Shown here: piece after piece, positions 27,872-35,999 of the stretch | Layout: the number at the start of each line of letters is the position of its first letter | Numbering within the stretch: position 1 is the first letter of the stretch | NCBI GenBank assembly: GCA_963830565.1 | Contig: CAWHMO010000018.1 | Coordinates: 62,001-126,000, forward strand | From: DATFDN01 sp963830565 | GTDB lineage: Bacteria; Pseudomonadota; Alphaproteobacteria; Acetobacterales; Acetobacteraceae | Length of the DNA: 64,000 nucleotides | Direction of reading: 5' to 3' | Position numbers and translations under genes: made by a program | The notes under the pieces: generated by a model | The model's database searches: none | What the model was told of the DNA's origin: nothing | Seen by the model: the letters and a program-made list of their open reading frames with translations, nothing else

Positions 27872-28533
27872 CGGAGTGCTTCGGCCCGGTCCTGCACGCC
27901 GTAGGTGCCGAACTTCTCGGTAGTGGCCGCGATGTCCTCCTCGGATAGGAGAACGGGGCCGCCGATCAGCAGGCTGTGGTAGTACTGGCGCGCGATCGTC
28001 TCGAGCTCCACCGCGAGCCACATCGCCCGCTTCAGGGTGGCGCCGCACACGATCATTCCGTGATTGGCGAGCAGGCACGCGTTGCGCCCCGCCAGCGCGC
28101 GCAGCGCGTGTTCGGAGAGTTCCTTGGTGCCGAACGTGGCATACGGCGCGCATCGGACGTCGGTGCCGCCGAACGCCGCCATCATGTAATGGCAGGCCGG
28201 GATGTCGCGCCGCGTGATCGCCAGCGTGGTGCAGAATGTCGGATGGCTATGCACCACCGCGCGGACCTCGGGCCGGCTGCGCATGATGTCGAGATGGAAC
28301 CGCCATTCGGTCGAGGGCTTGAACGAGCCGCGCCATGCGCCGTACTCCCCCTCGATCGGTATCGCCGCGACATCCTCGGCACGCATCTCGTCGTAAGGCG
28401 TTGCCGATGGCGAGATAAGCATCTCCTCCCCTTGGCGCAGGCTGATGTTGCCGGAGGTGCCTTGGTTGATACCGAGCGCGTTCATCGCGCGGCAGGCATC
28501 GACGATCGACTGGCGCGCTTCCTGCTCGCTCAT
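27868..28533 (-). CDS. class II aldolase/adducin family protein (L-fuculose-phosphate aldolase-like)
   Basis: Zinc-dependent aldolase of 221 residues. Motifs: GINQGTSGNISLR near residue 22, ISPSATPYDEM, the metal ligands HSHPTF (about 94-97) and the later His in LLANHGMIVCG, and a catalytic-type Glu in STEWRFH. This is the FucA/AraD family; the precise substrate (a ketose phosphate cleaved to dihydroxyacetone phosphate and an aldehyde) is not determined. The gene has an AAGGAG ribosome site, follows the hydroxyacid dehydrogenase fragment by 12 bp and is coupled to glpD by an ATGA overlap. Confidence 0.88.
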   Translation of the reverse strand: MSEQEARQSIVDACRAMNALGINQGTSGNISLRQGEEMLISPSATPYDEMRAEDVAAIPIEGEYGAWRGSFKPSTEWRFHLDIMRSRPEVRAVVHSHPTFCTTLAITRRDIPACHYMMAAFGGTDVRCAPYATFGTKELSEHALRALAGRNACLLANHGMIVCGATLKRAMWLAVELETIARQYYHSLLIGGPVLLSEEDIAATTEKFGTYGVQDRAEALR

Positions 28534-28545
28534 CTGGCGGCTCCT

Positions 28546-28860
28546 TCAGCAAGGGTTGATCGGCGGCTCGCCGGCGAGGTGCCGGCGGCACTTCCTCGGC
28601 AATGGCTCCGGCCGCGATGCTCACGGTCTTGACCGAAGCGCCGGCGATGTGCGGCGTCAGCGTCACGTTCGGCAGCCGCAGCAGCTTGCAGTCCGGCGGC
28701 ACCGGCTCGACCGCGAAGATGTCCAGCATGGCGCCGCCCAGATGACCCGAGGCGAGCGCCTCGTCCAGCGCTTCGTAATCGACCGGCGGGCCGAGGGCAG
28801 TATTGACGAAGATCGCGCCGTGCCGCATTGCGGCGACCGGCCCCGCCGCGAACTCAACCC
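28546..28860 (-). pseudogene. C-terminal fragment of a D-2-hydroxyacid dehydrogenase
   Basis: About 105 codons of the end of a phosphoglycerate-dehydrogenase-like enzyme: MRHGAIFVNTALGPPVDYEAL, GHLGGAMLDIFAVEPVPPD and LPNVTLTPHIAGASVKTV, which contains the catalytic His in TPHIAG. The N-terminal two thirds are missing; the homology starts near 28860, only about 80 bp from the icd stop. Near the end an extra G at 28587-28588 shifts the frame; without it the protein would finish RRHLAGEPPINPC. This is a true remnant because of the missing N-terminus. It leads into the aldolase-glpD operon. Confidence 0.82.
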
Positions 28861-28942
28861 GGCTTGACACCCAACACGGGAGATGGTGGGGCCAAGGTGG
28901 CAAGGACGGCGTTAATAGGGCCGCTGCCCAATCGCGCCGTCA

Positions 28943-30163
28943 CTAGCGCGCCATCGCGGCCTTCAGGTTGTCGTCGATCTTGGCCAGGAAGGCCTGGGTG
29001 TTGAGCCATTTCTGATCCGGGCCGATCAGCACGGCCAGATCCTTCGTCATGAACCCGGATTCCACCGTCTCGACGCACACCCGCTCGAGCGTTTCGGCGA
29101 AGCGCGTGACCTCGGCCGTATCGTCGAACCGGCCGCGATAGGCGAGCCCACGCGTCCAGGCGAAAATCGAGGCGATCGGGTTGGTCGAAGTCTCCCGACC
29201 CTGCTGGTGCTGGCGGAAGTGGCGGGTGACGGTGCCGTGCGCGGCCTCGCTCTCCACCGTCTTGCCGTCCGGGCTCAGCAGCACCGAGGTCATCAGGCCG
29301 AGCGAGCCGAAGCCCTGCGCCACGATGTCGGACTCCACGTCGCCGTCGTAGTTCTTGCAGGCCCACACATAGCCGCCGGACCATTTCAGTGCCTGCGCCA
29401 CCATGTCATCAATCAGCCGGTGCTCATAGGTCAGGCCCGCCGTCTCGTATCGCGCCTTGAATTCGGTATCGAAAATCTCCTGGAAGCGATCCTTGAAGTA
29501 GCCGTCATAGACTTTCAGGATGGTGTTCTTGGTGGAGAGATAGACGGGATAGCCGCGCTGGAGGCCGTAGTTGAAGGTGGCGCGGGCGAAGCCGTCGATG
29601 GAGACCTGGATGTTGTGCATGCCCATCGCCACGCCTGGGCCCTTGAACTCATGCACCGACAGGATCTGGGCGCGCTCGTTCTCGTCGGCCGGTTCGTAAA
29701 CCAGCCGGACACGGCCGGGGCCGGGGATCTTCATCTCGGTGGCGCGATAGATGTCGCCATAGGCGTGGCGGCCGATGACGATCGGCTGGGTCCAGTGCGG
29801 CACCAGCCGGGGCACGTTGCGGCAGATGATCGGCTCGCGGAAGATCGTGCCGTCGAGGATGTTGCGGATGGTGCCGTTCGGGCTGCGGTACATCCGCTTC
29901 AGGCCGAATTCCTTCACCCGCGCCTCGTCGGGAGTGATGGTGGCGCATTTCACGCCCACCCCGTATTTCGCGATGGCCCGCGCGGAGTCGACCGTCACCT
30001 GGTCCTCGGTCGCGTCGCGGTACTCCATGCCGAGGTCGAAATACAGCAGCTCGACGTCGAGATACGGCAGAATCAGCTTGTCCTTGATGAACCCCCAGAT
30101 GATGCGGGTCATCTCGTCTCCGTCGAGCTCGACGACGGGGGTCTTCACCTTGATCTTGGCCAT
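28943..30163 (-). CDS. icd: isocitrate dehydrogenase (NADP), homodimeric type II
   Basis: TCA-cycle enzyme forming 2-oxoglutarate and NADPH. The 406-residue protein is of the eukaryote/alphaproteobacterial type: MAKIKVKTPVVELDGDEMTRIIW at the start, SPNGTIRNILDGTIFREPI (substrate Ser and Arg residues), YGDIYRATE, LIDDMVAQALKWSGGYVWACKNYDGDV (metal-binding Asp and Lys) and EAAHGTVTRHFRQHQQG (NADP site). The start at 30163 is the only sensible one. It is monocistronic by appearance. Confidence 0.96.
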   Translation of the reverse strand: MAKIKVKTPVVELDGDEMTRIIWGFIKDKLILPYLDVELLYFDLGMEYRDATEDQVTVDSARAIAKYGVGVKCATITPDEARVKEFGLKRMYRSPNGTIRNILDGTIFREPIICRNVPRLVPHWTQPIVIGRHAYGDIYRATEMKIPGPGRVRLVYEPADENERAQILSVHEFKGPGVAMGMHNIQVSIDGFARATFNYGLQRGYPVYLSTKNTILKVYDGYFKDRFQEIFDTEFKARYETAGLTYEHRLIDDMVAQALKWSGGYVWACKNYDGDVESDIVAQGFGSLGLMTSVLLSPDGKTVESEAAHGTVTRHFRQHQQGRETSTNPIASIFAWTRGLAYRGRFDDTAEVTRFAETLERVCVETVESGFMTKDLAVLIGPDQKWLNTQAFLAKIDDNLKAAMAR

Positions 30164-30190
30164 TCAGTCCTCGTCAAGCGGGCCTCGTGC

Positions 30191-30234
30191 GGGCGGGCGG
30201 ACATTCGCACCGGGTGTTTCGTCGGGCAAGCGCC
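30191..30234 (+). repeat. 44-bp dispersed intergenic repeat, copy A
   Basis: Starts GGGCGGGCGGACATTCGCA and ends GGGCAAGCGCC. It lies between the icd start and the end of the ClC gene. A second copy at 32527-32570, in the same orientation, matches at 37 of 44 positions by my count. Both are in gaps between genes. Confidence 0.7.
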
Positions 30235-30244
30235 GGCAACCCGC

Positions 30245-32035
30245 TCAGGCTTGCTGCGGCCGCCGTCGCCAGGGGAGGAAATTCCGGCGCTCGCCTTCCT
30301 CCGCGATCTGGCGCGCGCGCACGCGCAGCAGATCGCTGCGCGCGACCAGGCCGGCCAGCTTGCCGTCCTCGGGCCGGATCACCGGCACGCGCCCGGCGTC
30401 GGCCTGCACCATGCGGGCGACCAGCGCCGAGACGGGCTCGTCCGGGTGCGCCGTCGGCATGTCCCGACCGCCGAGGGCCTCGGCCAACGTTACATCGAGC
30501 CGGTCCGCGTCGCGCATGGCTTGCAGCGCGTCGGCCCGGAACGCGAGCGCAACCGGCCGGCCCGCCTGGTCCAGGACCGGATAGGCTCGGTGGCGCCCCT
30601 CGATGCCGAAGAACTCCACCAGCCCGCCCAGGGTCATGTCGGCAGGCAGCGTCTGCACCGGGCAGGCCATCACGTCGGCCACCCGCGCAAGCTGGAGCGG
30701 ATCGACGCTGTATTCGCGCATGATGTGGTAGCCCCGCCGCGCCACCTTCTCGGTCAGGATGGAGCGGCGCAGCACCAGCACGGTAAAGGCGTAGCTCGCG
30801 CCGCAAGCAGTGAGCAGCGGCAGGATCATCGCGGCGTCGCCGGTGAGCTCGATCGCGAACATCATCGCGGTCAGCGGCGCGCGCATGGTCCCCCCCATCG
30901 TCGCCGCCATGCCGATCAGCGCCCAGTCGCCGGGTCCGGCGTGGGGCAGCAGATAGCCGAACAGTGCACCGACGCAGCCGCCCATGATGAGCAGCGGCGC
31001 CAGCACGCCGCCCGAGGTGCCGGACCCGAGCGCGACGGCCCAGATGATCGCCTTCACCAGCATCAGGCGGAGAGTCCAGCCGAAGCCCATGTCGCCGTGC
31101 AGGAGATGGGTGATGTTCACGTAGCCGACGCCGAGCGCGGCCGGATCGAACAGCCCGCCGATGCCGACCACCAGGCCGCCCAGGACGGGCCACCACATCC
31201 AGTGCAGCGGCAGTTTCCCGAACGAATCCTCGGCCAAGTACACCATGCCGGTGAGCAGCCCCGACGCCACGCCGCAGGCAATGCCGAGGGCGCAGCAGAG
31301 CAGGAGGGTGACAGAGTCGAGCGGCATCGCGCCTGCGTGCGGGAACAGCGGCACCCCCGGCATCACCCAGCCGCGCTCCACCACAGCGGTGATGCACGCC
31401 ACCAGGACGGGGATGAAGCTGCGCGGCTTCCATTCGAACAGCAGCAGCTCGACGGCCAGCAGCACGGAGGCGATCGGCGTGCCGAACACCGCCGTCATGC
31501 CGGCGCTGGCACCAGCGACAAGCAATGTCTTCCGCTCCGCCGCGCTCATGTCGAAGCACTGGGCGAACAACGAGCCGAGCGCGCCGCCGGTCATGATGAT
31601 CGGGCCCTCGGCGCCGAACGGGCCGCCGGTGCCGATCGAAATGGCGGAGGAGAGCGGCTTCAGGGCGGCGACCTTCAGCTCGATCCGGCTCTGGCCGATG
31701 AGGATCGCTTCCATCGCCTCGGGGATGCCGTGGCCGCGGATCTTCTCCGACCCGTAGCGGGCCATCAGCCCAATGATGATGGAGCCGATCACCGGAACGG
31801 CGACCGACCAGGCGCCCAGCGTGGCGAGCGAGATGATGATGCCGTGGCGGGTGGTGAACTCGCCGTAATAGGCGATCCCGGTGACCAGCTCGATCAGCCG
31901 CAGCAGCACCCAGGCCGAGGCGACGCCGAAGCTGCCGACGACGATCGCCATCGCGGCCAGCACCAGCACGCGCGGCTGCGTGGTGAAATCGCCGAACTCC
32001 TGGAGCCGGGCGTGGGGCGTGTTCTGGCGGGGCAT
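30245..32035 (-). CDS. ClC-family chloride channel/antiporter with C-terminal CBS domains
   Basis: Membrane protein of 596 residues with about ten or more hydrophobic segments up to residue 440, and two CBS motifs after residue 460 (VMACPVQTLPADMTLGGLVEFF and LGGRDMPTAHPDEPVSALVARM). The ion-path motifs are RGHGIPE, GTGGPFGAEGPI with the gating glutamate kept, and GTSGGVLAP. The first has His where CLC-ec1 has Ser, and the GAEGP replaces the usual GREGP/GKEGP. The start at 32035 gives MPRQNTPHARLQEF; a longer frame upstream is basic and unlikely. The transported anion and the channel-or-antiporter question cannot be settled here. Confidence 0.92.
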   Translation of the reverse strand: MPRQNTPHARLQEFGDFTTQPRVLVLAAMAIVVGSFGVASAWVLLRLIELVTGIAYYGEFTTRHGIIISLATLGAWSVAVPVIGSIIIGLMARYGSEKIRGHGIPEAMEAILIGQSRIELKVAALKPLSSAISIGTGGPFGAEGPIIMTGGALGSLFAQCFDMSAAERKTLLVAGASAGMTAVFGTPIASVLLAVELLLFEWKPRSFIPVLVACITAVVERGWVMPGVPLFPHAGAMPLDSVTLLLCCALGIACGVASGLLTGMVYLAEDSFGKLPLHWMWWPVLGGLVVGIGGLFDPAALGVGYVNITHLLHGDMGFGWTLRLMLVKAIIWAVALGSGTSGGVLAPLLIMGGCVGALFGYLLPHAGPGDWALIGMAATMGGTMRAPLTAMMFAIELTGDAAMILPLLTACGASYAFTVLVLRRSILTEKVARRGYHIMREYSVDPLQLARVADVMACPVQTLPADMTLGGLVEFFGIEGRHRAYPVLDQAGRPVALAFRADALQAMRDADRLDVTLAEALGGRDMPTAHPDEPVSALVARMVQADAGRVPVIRPEDGKLAGLVARSDLLRVRARQIAEEGERRNFLPWRRRPQQA

Positions 32036-32063
32036 GACGGGACGAGCTTGCGACTGCCGGCGC

Positions 32064-32432
32064 TTACTTCTGACGCGCCTTGCGGGCGGCATAGCGCGCA
32101 TCGCGCGCCGCCTTGCGCGCCGCCTTCTCGGCCTCGGCCCGTGCCGCCTTCTCGGCTTCGCGGGCGGCCTGCTGCCTCTCGCGTTCGGCCTGCTCGGCGA
32201 GCCGGGTCGCCTCGGCCTCCGCCTCGCGGACAGCCTCCACCTCCCGCGCCGCCCTGCGCTCGGCAAGGCGGGCTTCGCGGGCTTCGGCGATGGCCTTCAG
32301 TTCCGCCTGGCGTTGCTGCACGGCGGGGTCATCCGGCCCCGGCTTGGCGCGGAACTTCTCCAGCATAGCCTTTCGGGCCTGGGCGGCGGTGTTCAGGCGA
32401 TCGGTGAACTTGGCGTCCTTGGAGGCACTCAT
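32064..32432 (-). CDS. DUF6481 family protein, charged coiled coil
   Basis: Protein of 122 residues, almost entirely Ala/Arg/Glu/Lys, starting MSASKDAKFTDRLNTAAQARKAML and then a long charged helix with repeats such as AEREARLAERRAARE-type and EAEKAARAEAEKAARKAAR. The N-terminal segment (KFTDRLNTAAQARKA) fits the DUF6481 family, whose role is unknown. A single long helix or coiled coil is predicted from the pattern. It lies 28 bp upstream of the ClC gene on the same strand and could be co-transcribed with it. Confidence 0.75.
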   Translation of the reverse strand: MSASKDAKFTDRLNTAAQARKAMLEKFRAKPGPDDPAVQQRQAELKAIAEAREARLAERRAAREVEAVREAEAEATRLAEQAERERQQAAREAEKAARAEAEKAARKAARDARYAARKARQK

Positions 32433-32526
32433 CGTCGGTTGGATGCTCCATGCAGATGGCTCAAGCAAGCGGTTCCCCCGCCAAGCAGGCGCACACGCCG
32501 CGTCCGGCGGACGTCCATCGGCGTTG

Positions 32527-32570
32527 GGGCGGGCGGACATTCGCATCAGGCCCTTCGCTGGGCAAGCGCC
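32527..32570 (+). repeat. 44-bp dispersed intergenic repeat, copy B
   Basis: Second copy of the element at 30191, beginning GGGCGGGCGGACATTCGCA. It lies in the 250-bp gap between the divergent DUF6481 and phosphodiesterase genes. Nothing else recognisable is in that gap apart from the ribosome site of the latter. Confidence 0.7.
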
Positions 32571-32682
32571 TGAGCCGGAATTCGAGCCGCCTCCTCGGTT
32601 CGCCAAGGCGTCGCGCTTCTGCCATTTCTTCGCCAGCGACCGCGTCCAACCACGCTGCCACCTCACGATACGGAGTGACCGT

Positions 32683-34524
32683 ATGCGCCGTCTCCTGGCC
32701 GGATTGCTGGCACCTACCGCCCTGGCCGCCTCCGCGCTGGCACAGCCGGCCGGGTCGCCGCCGCAAGCCGCCGAGCCGCGACCGCACAACGTGATCCTGT
32801 TCGTCGCCGACGGCCAACGGCCCGGCGTGGTGGCCGAAGCCACCGCGCCGACGATGGCATCGGTGCTGGCGAATGGCGTGCAATTCGCCAACTCGCACAG
32901 CCTGTTCCCGACCTTCACCACCGCCAACGCCTCGACCCTGGCGACCGGGCACATGTTGGGCGACACCGGCGACTTCAGCAACACGATCTACACCGGCTTC
33001 CCGGTGCCCGACGCGGGAGGCAGCGTGACGCCATTCCTGGAATCCGATCCGGTGCTGGGCGACATGGACGAGCACTTCGCCGGCAATTACCTGAACGAGG
33101 AACCCATTCTGGCGGCGGCGCGCGTGCAGGGAGTCTCGACTGCCAGCATCGGCAAGCTCGGCCCCGCGCTGATCTTCGACAGCACCGCGCGCAGCGGGCA
33201 GGACACCATCATCATCGACGATTCGACCGGCCGCCCGCCCGGCATTCCCATCAACGCCGAGGTGAAGACGGGGCTCGCCAAGGCCGGGCTTGGCGAGCAG
33301 GCGCCGACCCGCGGCGATAACGGGAAGTCCGGCAACTTCGCGACGCCGGGCACCGATGTCGCCAATGTCGGCCAGCAGGACTGGTTCGCCGCCGTCGCGA
33401 CCAAGGTGGTGCTGCCGATCTTCAAGTCGCGCGACAAGCCGTTCGTGATGGTGTTCTGGTCGCGCGATCCGGACGGCACGCAGCACAACCAGGGCGACAG
33501 TCTCGGCCGCCTGGTCCCCGGCATCAACGGCAAGACCTCGTTCGCCGGTATCCGCAACGCCGATAATGATCTTGCCGCCTTGATGCAGGCGCTGCGCGAG
33601 AACGGGCTGGAGGCTGAGACCGACGTGATCGTGACCTCGGACCATGGCTTCTCCACCATCAGCAAGGAGAGCGCGACCAGCTACGCGGCGACGCAGAACT
33701 ACCCCGACACCCCGCCCCATCTCCTGCCGCCCGGATTCGTGGCGATCGATCTCGCCCATGCACTCGGACTGCGGCTGTTTGATCCCGACTCGAACGGTCT
33801 TGCGCTCGGCCCCGGCCAGCACCCGAAATTGTCCAACGGGCTTCTCGGCGAGGATGCGGACCATCCCGGTGTGGTGGTGGCGGCGAACGGAGGCTCGGAC
33901 CTGATCTATCTGCCGGCCGGCGACCAGACGCTCGCGGCACGCATCATCAACGCGCTTGCCGAGCAGGACTACACGAGCGGGCTGTTCGTCGATTCGCGCC
34001 TGGGCAGCTATCCGGGCACGCTGCCGTTGTCGGCGATCGCGCTGGAAGGCACGGCGATCACGCCGATGCCCGCCATCGCCGTCAACTTCCGCACCTTCAG
34101 CACCGGCTGCGCCGATCCCACCGCCTGCGGCGTGGAGGTGGCGGATACCGGGCTGCAACAAGGGCAGGGAATGCATGGCAGCTTCAGCCGCGCCGACACA
34201 CGCAACATCATGGGCGCGATCGGGCCGGATTTCCGCGAACGCTTCGTCGATCCGGCACCGGCCAGCAACGCTGATCTCGGCAAGACCATCGCCGCGATCC
34301 TGCATCTGCAAATTCCCGACAAGGGCAAGCTGGTCGGCCGGGTGCTGAGCGAGGCGATGCCGAACGGCGCCATTCCGTCGGCCCAGCGCGGCGTCCAGCG
34401 CTCCGAGCCCGACGATGCCGGGCGGGTCACGGCGGTGATCTTCCAGACGGTCGAGGATACACGCTACTTCGATGCCGCCGGCTATCCCGGACGCACATTG
34501 GGCCTGCCCGCCGCGCGCCGGTGA
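32683..34524 (+). CDS. secreted alkaline phosphatase-superfamily phosphodiesterase
   Basis: Protein of 613 residues of the type I phosphodiesterase/nucleotide pyrophosphatase group. It has a signal peptide (MRRLLAGLLAPTALAASALA, about 20 residues). Metal-site motifs are Asp43 in FVADGQRPGVV, the nucleophile region SLFPTFTTANASTLATGH around residues 73-90, DGTQHNQGD, and VIVTSDHGFSTIS. The gene thus encodes a periplasmic or secreted metal-dependent hydrolase of phosphate esters; the substrate is not known. The start at 32683 follows CGGAGTGACC. It converges on acdS. Confidence 0.88.
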   Translation: MRRLLAGLLAPTALAASALAQPAGSPPQAAEPRPHNVILFVADGQRPGVVAEATAPTMASVLANGVQFANSHSLFPTFTTANASTLATGHMLGDTGDFSNTIYTGFPVPDAGGSVTPFLESDPVLGDMDEHFAGNYLNEEPILAAARVQGVSTASIGKLGPALIFDSTARSGQDTIIIDDSTGRPPGIPINAEVKTGLAKAGLGEQAPTRGDNGKSGNFATPGTDVANVGQQDWFAAVATKVVLPIFKSRDKPFVMVFWSRDPDGTQHNQGDSLGRLVPGINGKTSFAGIRNADNDLAALMQALRENGLEAETDVIVTSDHGFSTISKESATSYAATQNYPDTPPHLLPPGFVAIDLAHALGLRLFDPDSNGLALGPGQHPKLSNGLLGEDADHPGVVVAANGGSDLIYLPAGDQTLAARIINALAEQDYTSGLFVDSRLGSYPGTLPLSAIALEGTAITPMPAIAVNFRTFSTGCADPTACGVEVADTGLQQGQGMHGSFSRADTRNIMGAIGPDFRERFVDPAPASNADLGKTIAAILHLQIPDKGKLVGRVLSEAMPNGAIPSAQRGVQRSEPDDAGRVTAVIFQTVEDTRYFDAAGYPGRTLGLPAARR

Positions 34525-34526
34525 AC

Positions 34527-34550
34527 GCGGCCTCGGCCGGAGGGCCGCTT
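34527..34550. terminator. possible bidirectional hairpin between the phosphodiesterase gene and acdS
   Basis: GCGGCC/GGCCGC stem (6 bp) with a TCGGCCGGAG loop in the 44-bp gap between two convergent stops. There is only a short TT after the stem, so it is a weak candidate. Confidence 0.3.
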
Positions 34551-34568
34551 GTCCGGAACGACGCTGCG

Positions 34569-35582
34569 CTACTCGAAGGCGGTGTGATAGGCGTTGAGAG
34601 CCGGCGCGCCGCCGAGGTGGACGTAAAGGACCTTCGCCCCCGGCGCGATCTCACCGGCGCGCGCCATGGCGATCAGCCCGGCCATGCTCTTCCCCTCGTA
34701 CACCGGGTCGGTCAGCATGCCCTCCAGTTGCCCGGCCATGCGGATGGCGGCGATCGTCGGCGCGTCCGGCAGCCCGTAGTCCGGGCCGCAGAAGCGTGGG
34801 TCGATCACCAAATCTTCGTCGCGCACCTCGGTGCTTAGCCCGACCAGGTCCGCGGTCGCGCGGGCGATTTTCGTCACGGCGGCGCGCGTCATCTCGGCAT
34901 TCGCGGCCGTGTCGATGCCGACCAGCCGTCGCGGGCGGTCCTGCGCCAGGAAGCCCACCACCATGCCGGCCTGGGTCGAGCCCGTGCAGGTCGCGGTCAC
35001 CACCGTGTCGAAGAACACGCCGAGTTCCTCCTCCTGGCGGGCGAGCTCGTCGGCGAAGTGGGCGTAGCCAAGCCCGCCGAGAGGGTGGTCGGAGGCGCCG
35101 GCCGGAATGGCGTAGGGCTTGCCGCCCGCGCGCCGCACCTGCTCCAGCGCGCGCTCCCAAGTTTCCTTCACGGTAGTGGAGTAGCCCGCGCCCTCCAGCA
35201 CCGTTTCCGCGCCCATGATGCGCGAGAGCAGAATGTTGCCCACCTTGCCGTAGGCGGGGTCGTCCCACTTGGTCCACTCCTCCTGCACGAGGCGGCACTT
35301 CAGGCCGAGCACGGCGGCGACGGCCGCGACCTGGCGGGTGTGGTTGCTCTGGATGTTCCCGATGCTGACAAGGGTGTCGCACCCCTGGGCGAGCGCGTCG
35401 GCCGCCAGCCATTCCAGCTTGCGGACCTTGTTGCCGCCGAAGGCCAGGCCGGAGGAGACGTCGTCGCGCTTGGCCCAAGCCTCGACCCCCAGCTCGCGCG
35501 ACAGGCGCTTCAGCTTGTGGAGCGGGGACGGGAAGAAGGCGAGCGGGGTGCGGGCGAACCGCTCCTCAAGGTTCAGCGGCAT
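34569..35582 (-). CDS. acdS: 1-aminocyclopropane-1-carboxylate deaminase
   Basis: PLP enzyme that breaks ACC, the plant ethylene precursor, into 2-oxobutyrate and ammonia. The 337-residue length equals that of known ACC deaminases. The PLP lysine is Lys52 in GLAFGGNKVRKLEW; SIGNIQSNHTRQVAAVAA and TGSTQAGMVVGF follow. The residues that separate true ACC deaminases from D-cysteine desulfhydrases are present: Tyr-Glu in DPVYEGKSM and Leu in HLGGAPALNAY. Cytoplasmic. The AAGGAG ribosome site and the start at 35582 lie directly against the truncated resolvase remnant, which suggests the gene came in by transfer. No acdR-type Lrp regulator is visible beside it. Confidence 0.95.
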   Translation of the reverse strand: MPLNLEERFARTPLAFFPSPLHKLKRLSRELGVEAWAKRDDVSSGLAFGGNKVRKLEWLAADALAQGCDTLVSIGNIQSNHTRQVAAVAAVLGLKCRLVQEEWTKWDDPAYGKVGNILLSRIMGAETVLEGAGYSTTVKETWERALEQVRRAGGKPYAIPAGASDHPLGGLGYAHFADELARQEEELGVFFDTVVTATCTGSTQAGMVVGFLAQDRPRRLVGIDTAANAEMTRAAVTKIARATADLVGLSTEVRDEDLVIDPRFCGPDYGLPDAPTIAAIRMAGQLEGMLTDPVYEGKSMAGLIAMARAGEIAPGAKVLYVHLGGAPALNAYHTAFE

Positions 35583-35603
35583 GGGACGGCACTCCTTCGG
35601 ACC

Positions 35604-35879
35604 AGAGCGGAATTGCCCGCCCGCGTCGGTGTTCCGCTTGACGATGGCGAACAAGTCGAACATCGAGCGAGCGAGGCGGTCAATCCGGGTCGCTGTCACC
35701 ACATTGCCGGGGCGAGGGCGTTCAGCATTCGGTTTAGCTCTCGCCGGTCGGCCCGCGCTCCACTAGCCATCTCGCGGAAACTGTGATGCAGCCGTCGCCC
35801 TCAACCGGTCTGGTTGCGCGTCAAGGGGCTGGCCGTAGGTGCTGGCGCGGCAGCGGTTTGCAGGTGTGGTTTCGGCCAT
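35604..35879 (-). pseudogene. remnant of a serine recombinase (resolvase family)
   Basis: Reading leftwards from an ATG at 35879, three frames together give the N-terminal catalytic domain of a Tn3-type resolvase. The first frame has CRASTYGQPLDAQPDRL, with the catalytic-Ser region (normally YxRxST). The second has FREMASGARADRRELNRML. The third has VVTATRIDRLARSMFDLF followed by AGGQFRS. Frame changes lie near 35780 and near 35707 (one G short). The protein stops at FRS and the C-terminal helix-turn-helix is missing; the acdS ribosome site follows within 20 bp. It is certainly non-functional and marks a former mobile element. Confidence 0.8.
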
Positions 35880-35999
35880 ATCTTCCGGAAAAGCTAAACC
35901 GCTGGAATGGCAGGCGCACGGCACTTGTCCAAAAGGCTCGAGTTTCGAGTGCTCGCTTACAAGCCGCCCGCTTGCTCTTCAAGCCACGTTGGGAGCTTT

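Noticed and set aside
29207..32368. A 1053-codon open frame on the plus strand
   Set aside because: It lies antisense to icd and the ClC gene, has a composition rich in Arg, His, Gln and Ala with no domains, and is the usual shadow of GC-rich codon use.
32461..34311. A 616-codon minus-strand frame
   Set aside because: Antisense to the secreted phosphodiesterase, which has signal peptide and metal motifs on the plus strand.
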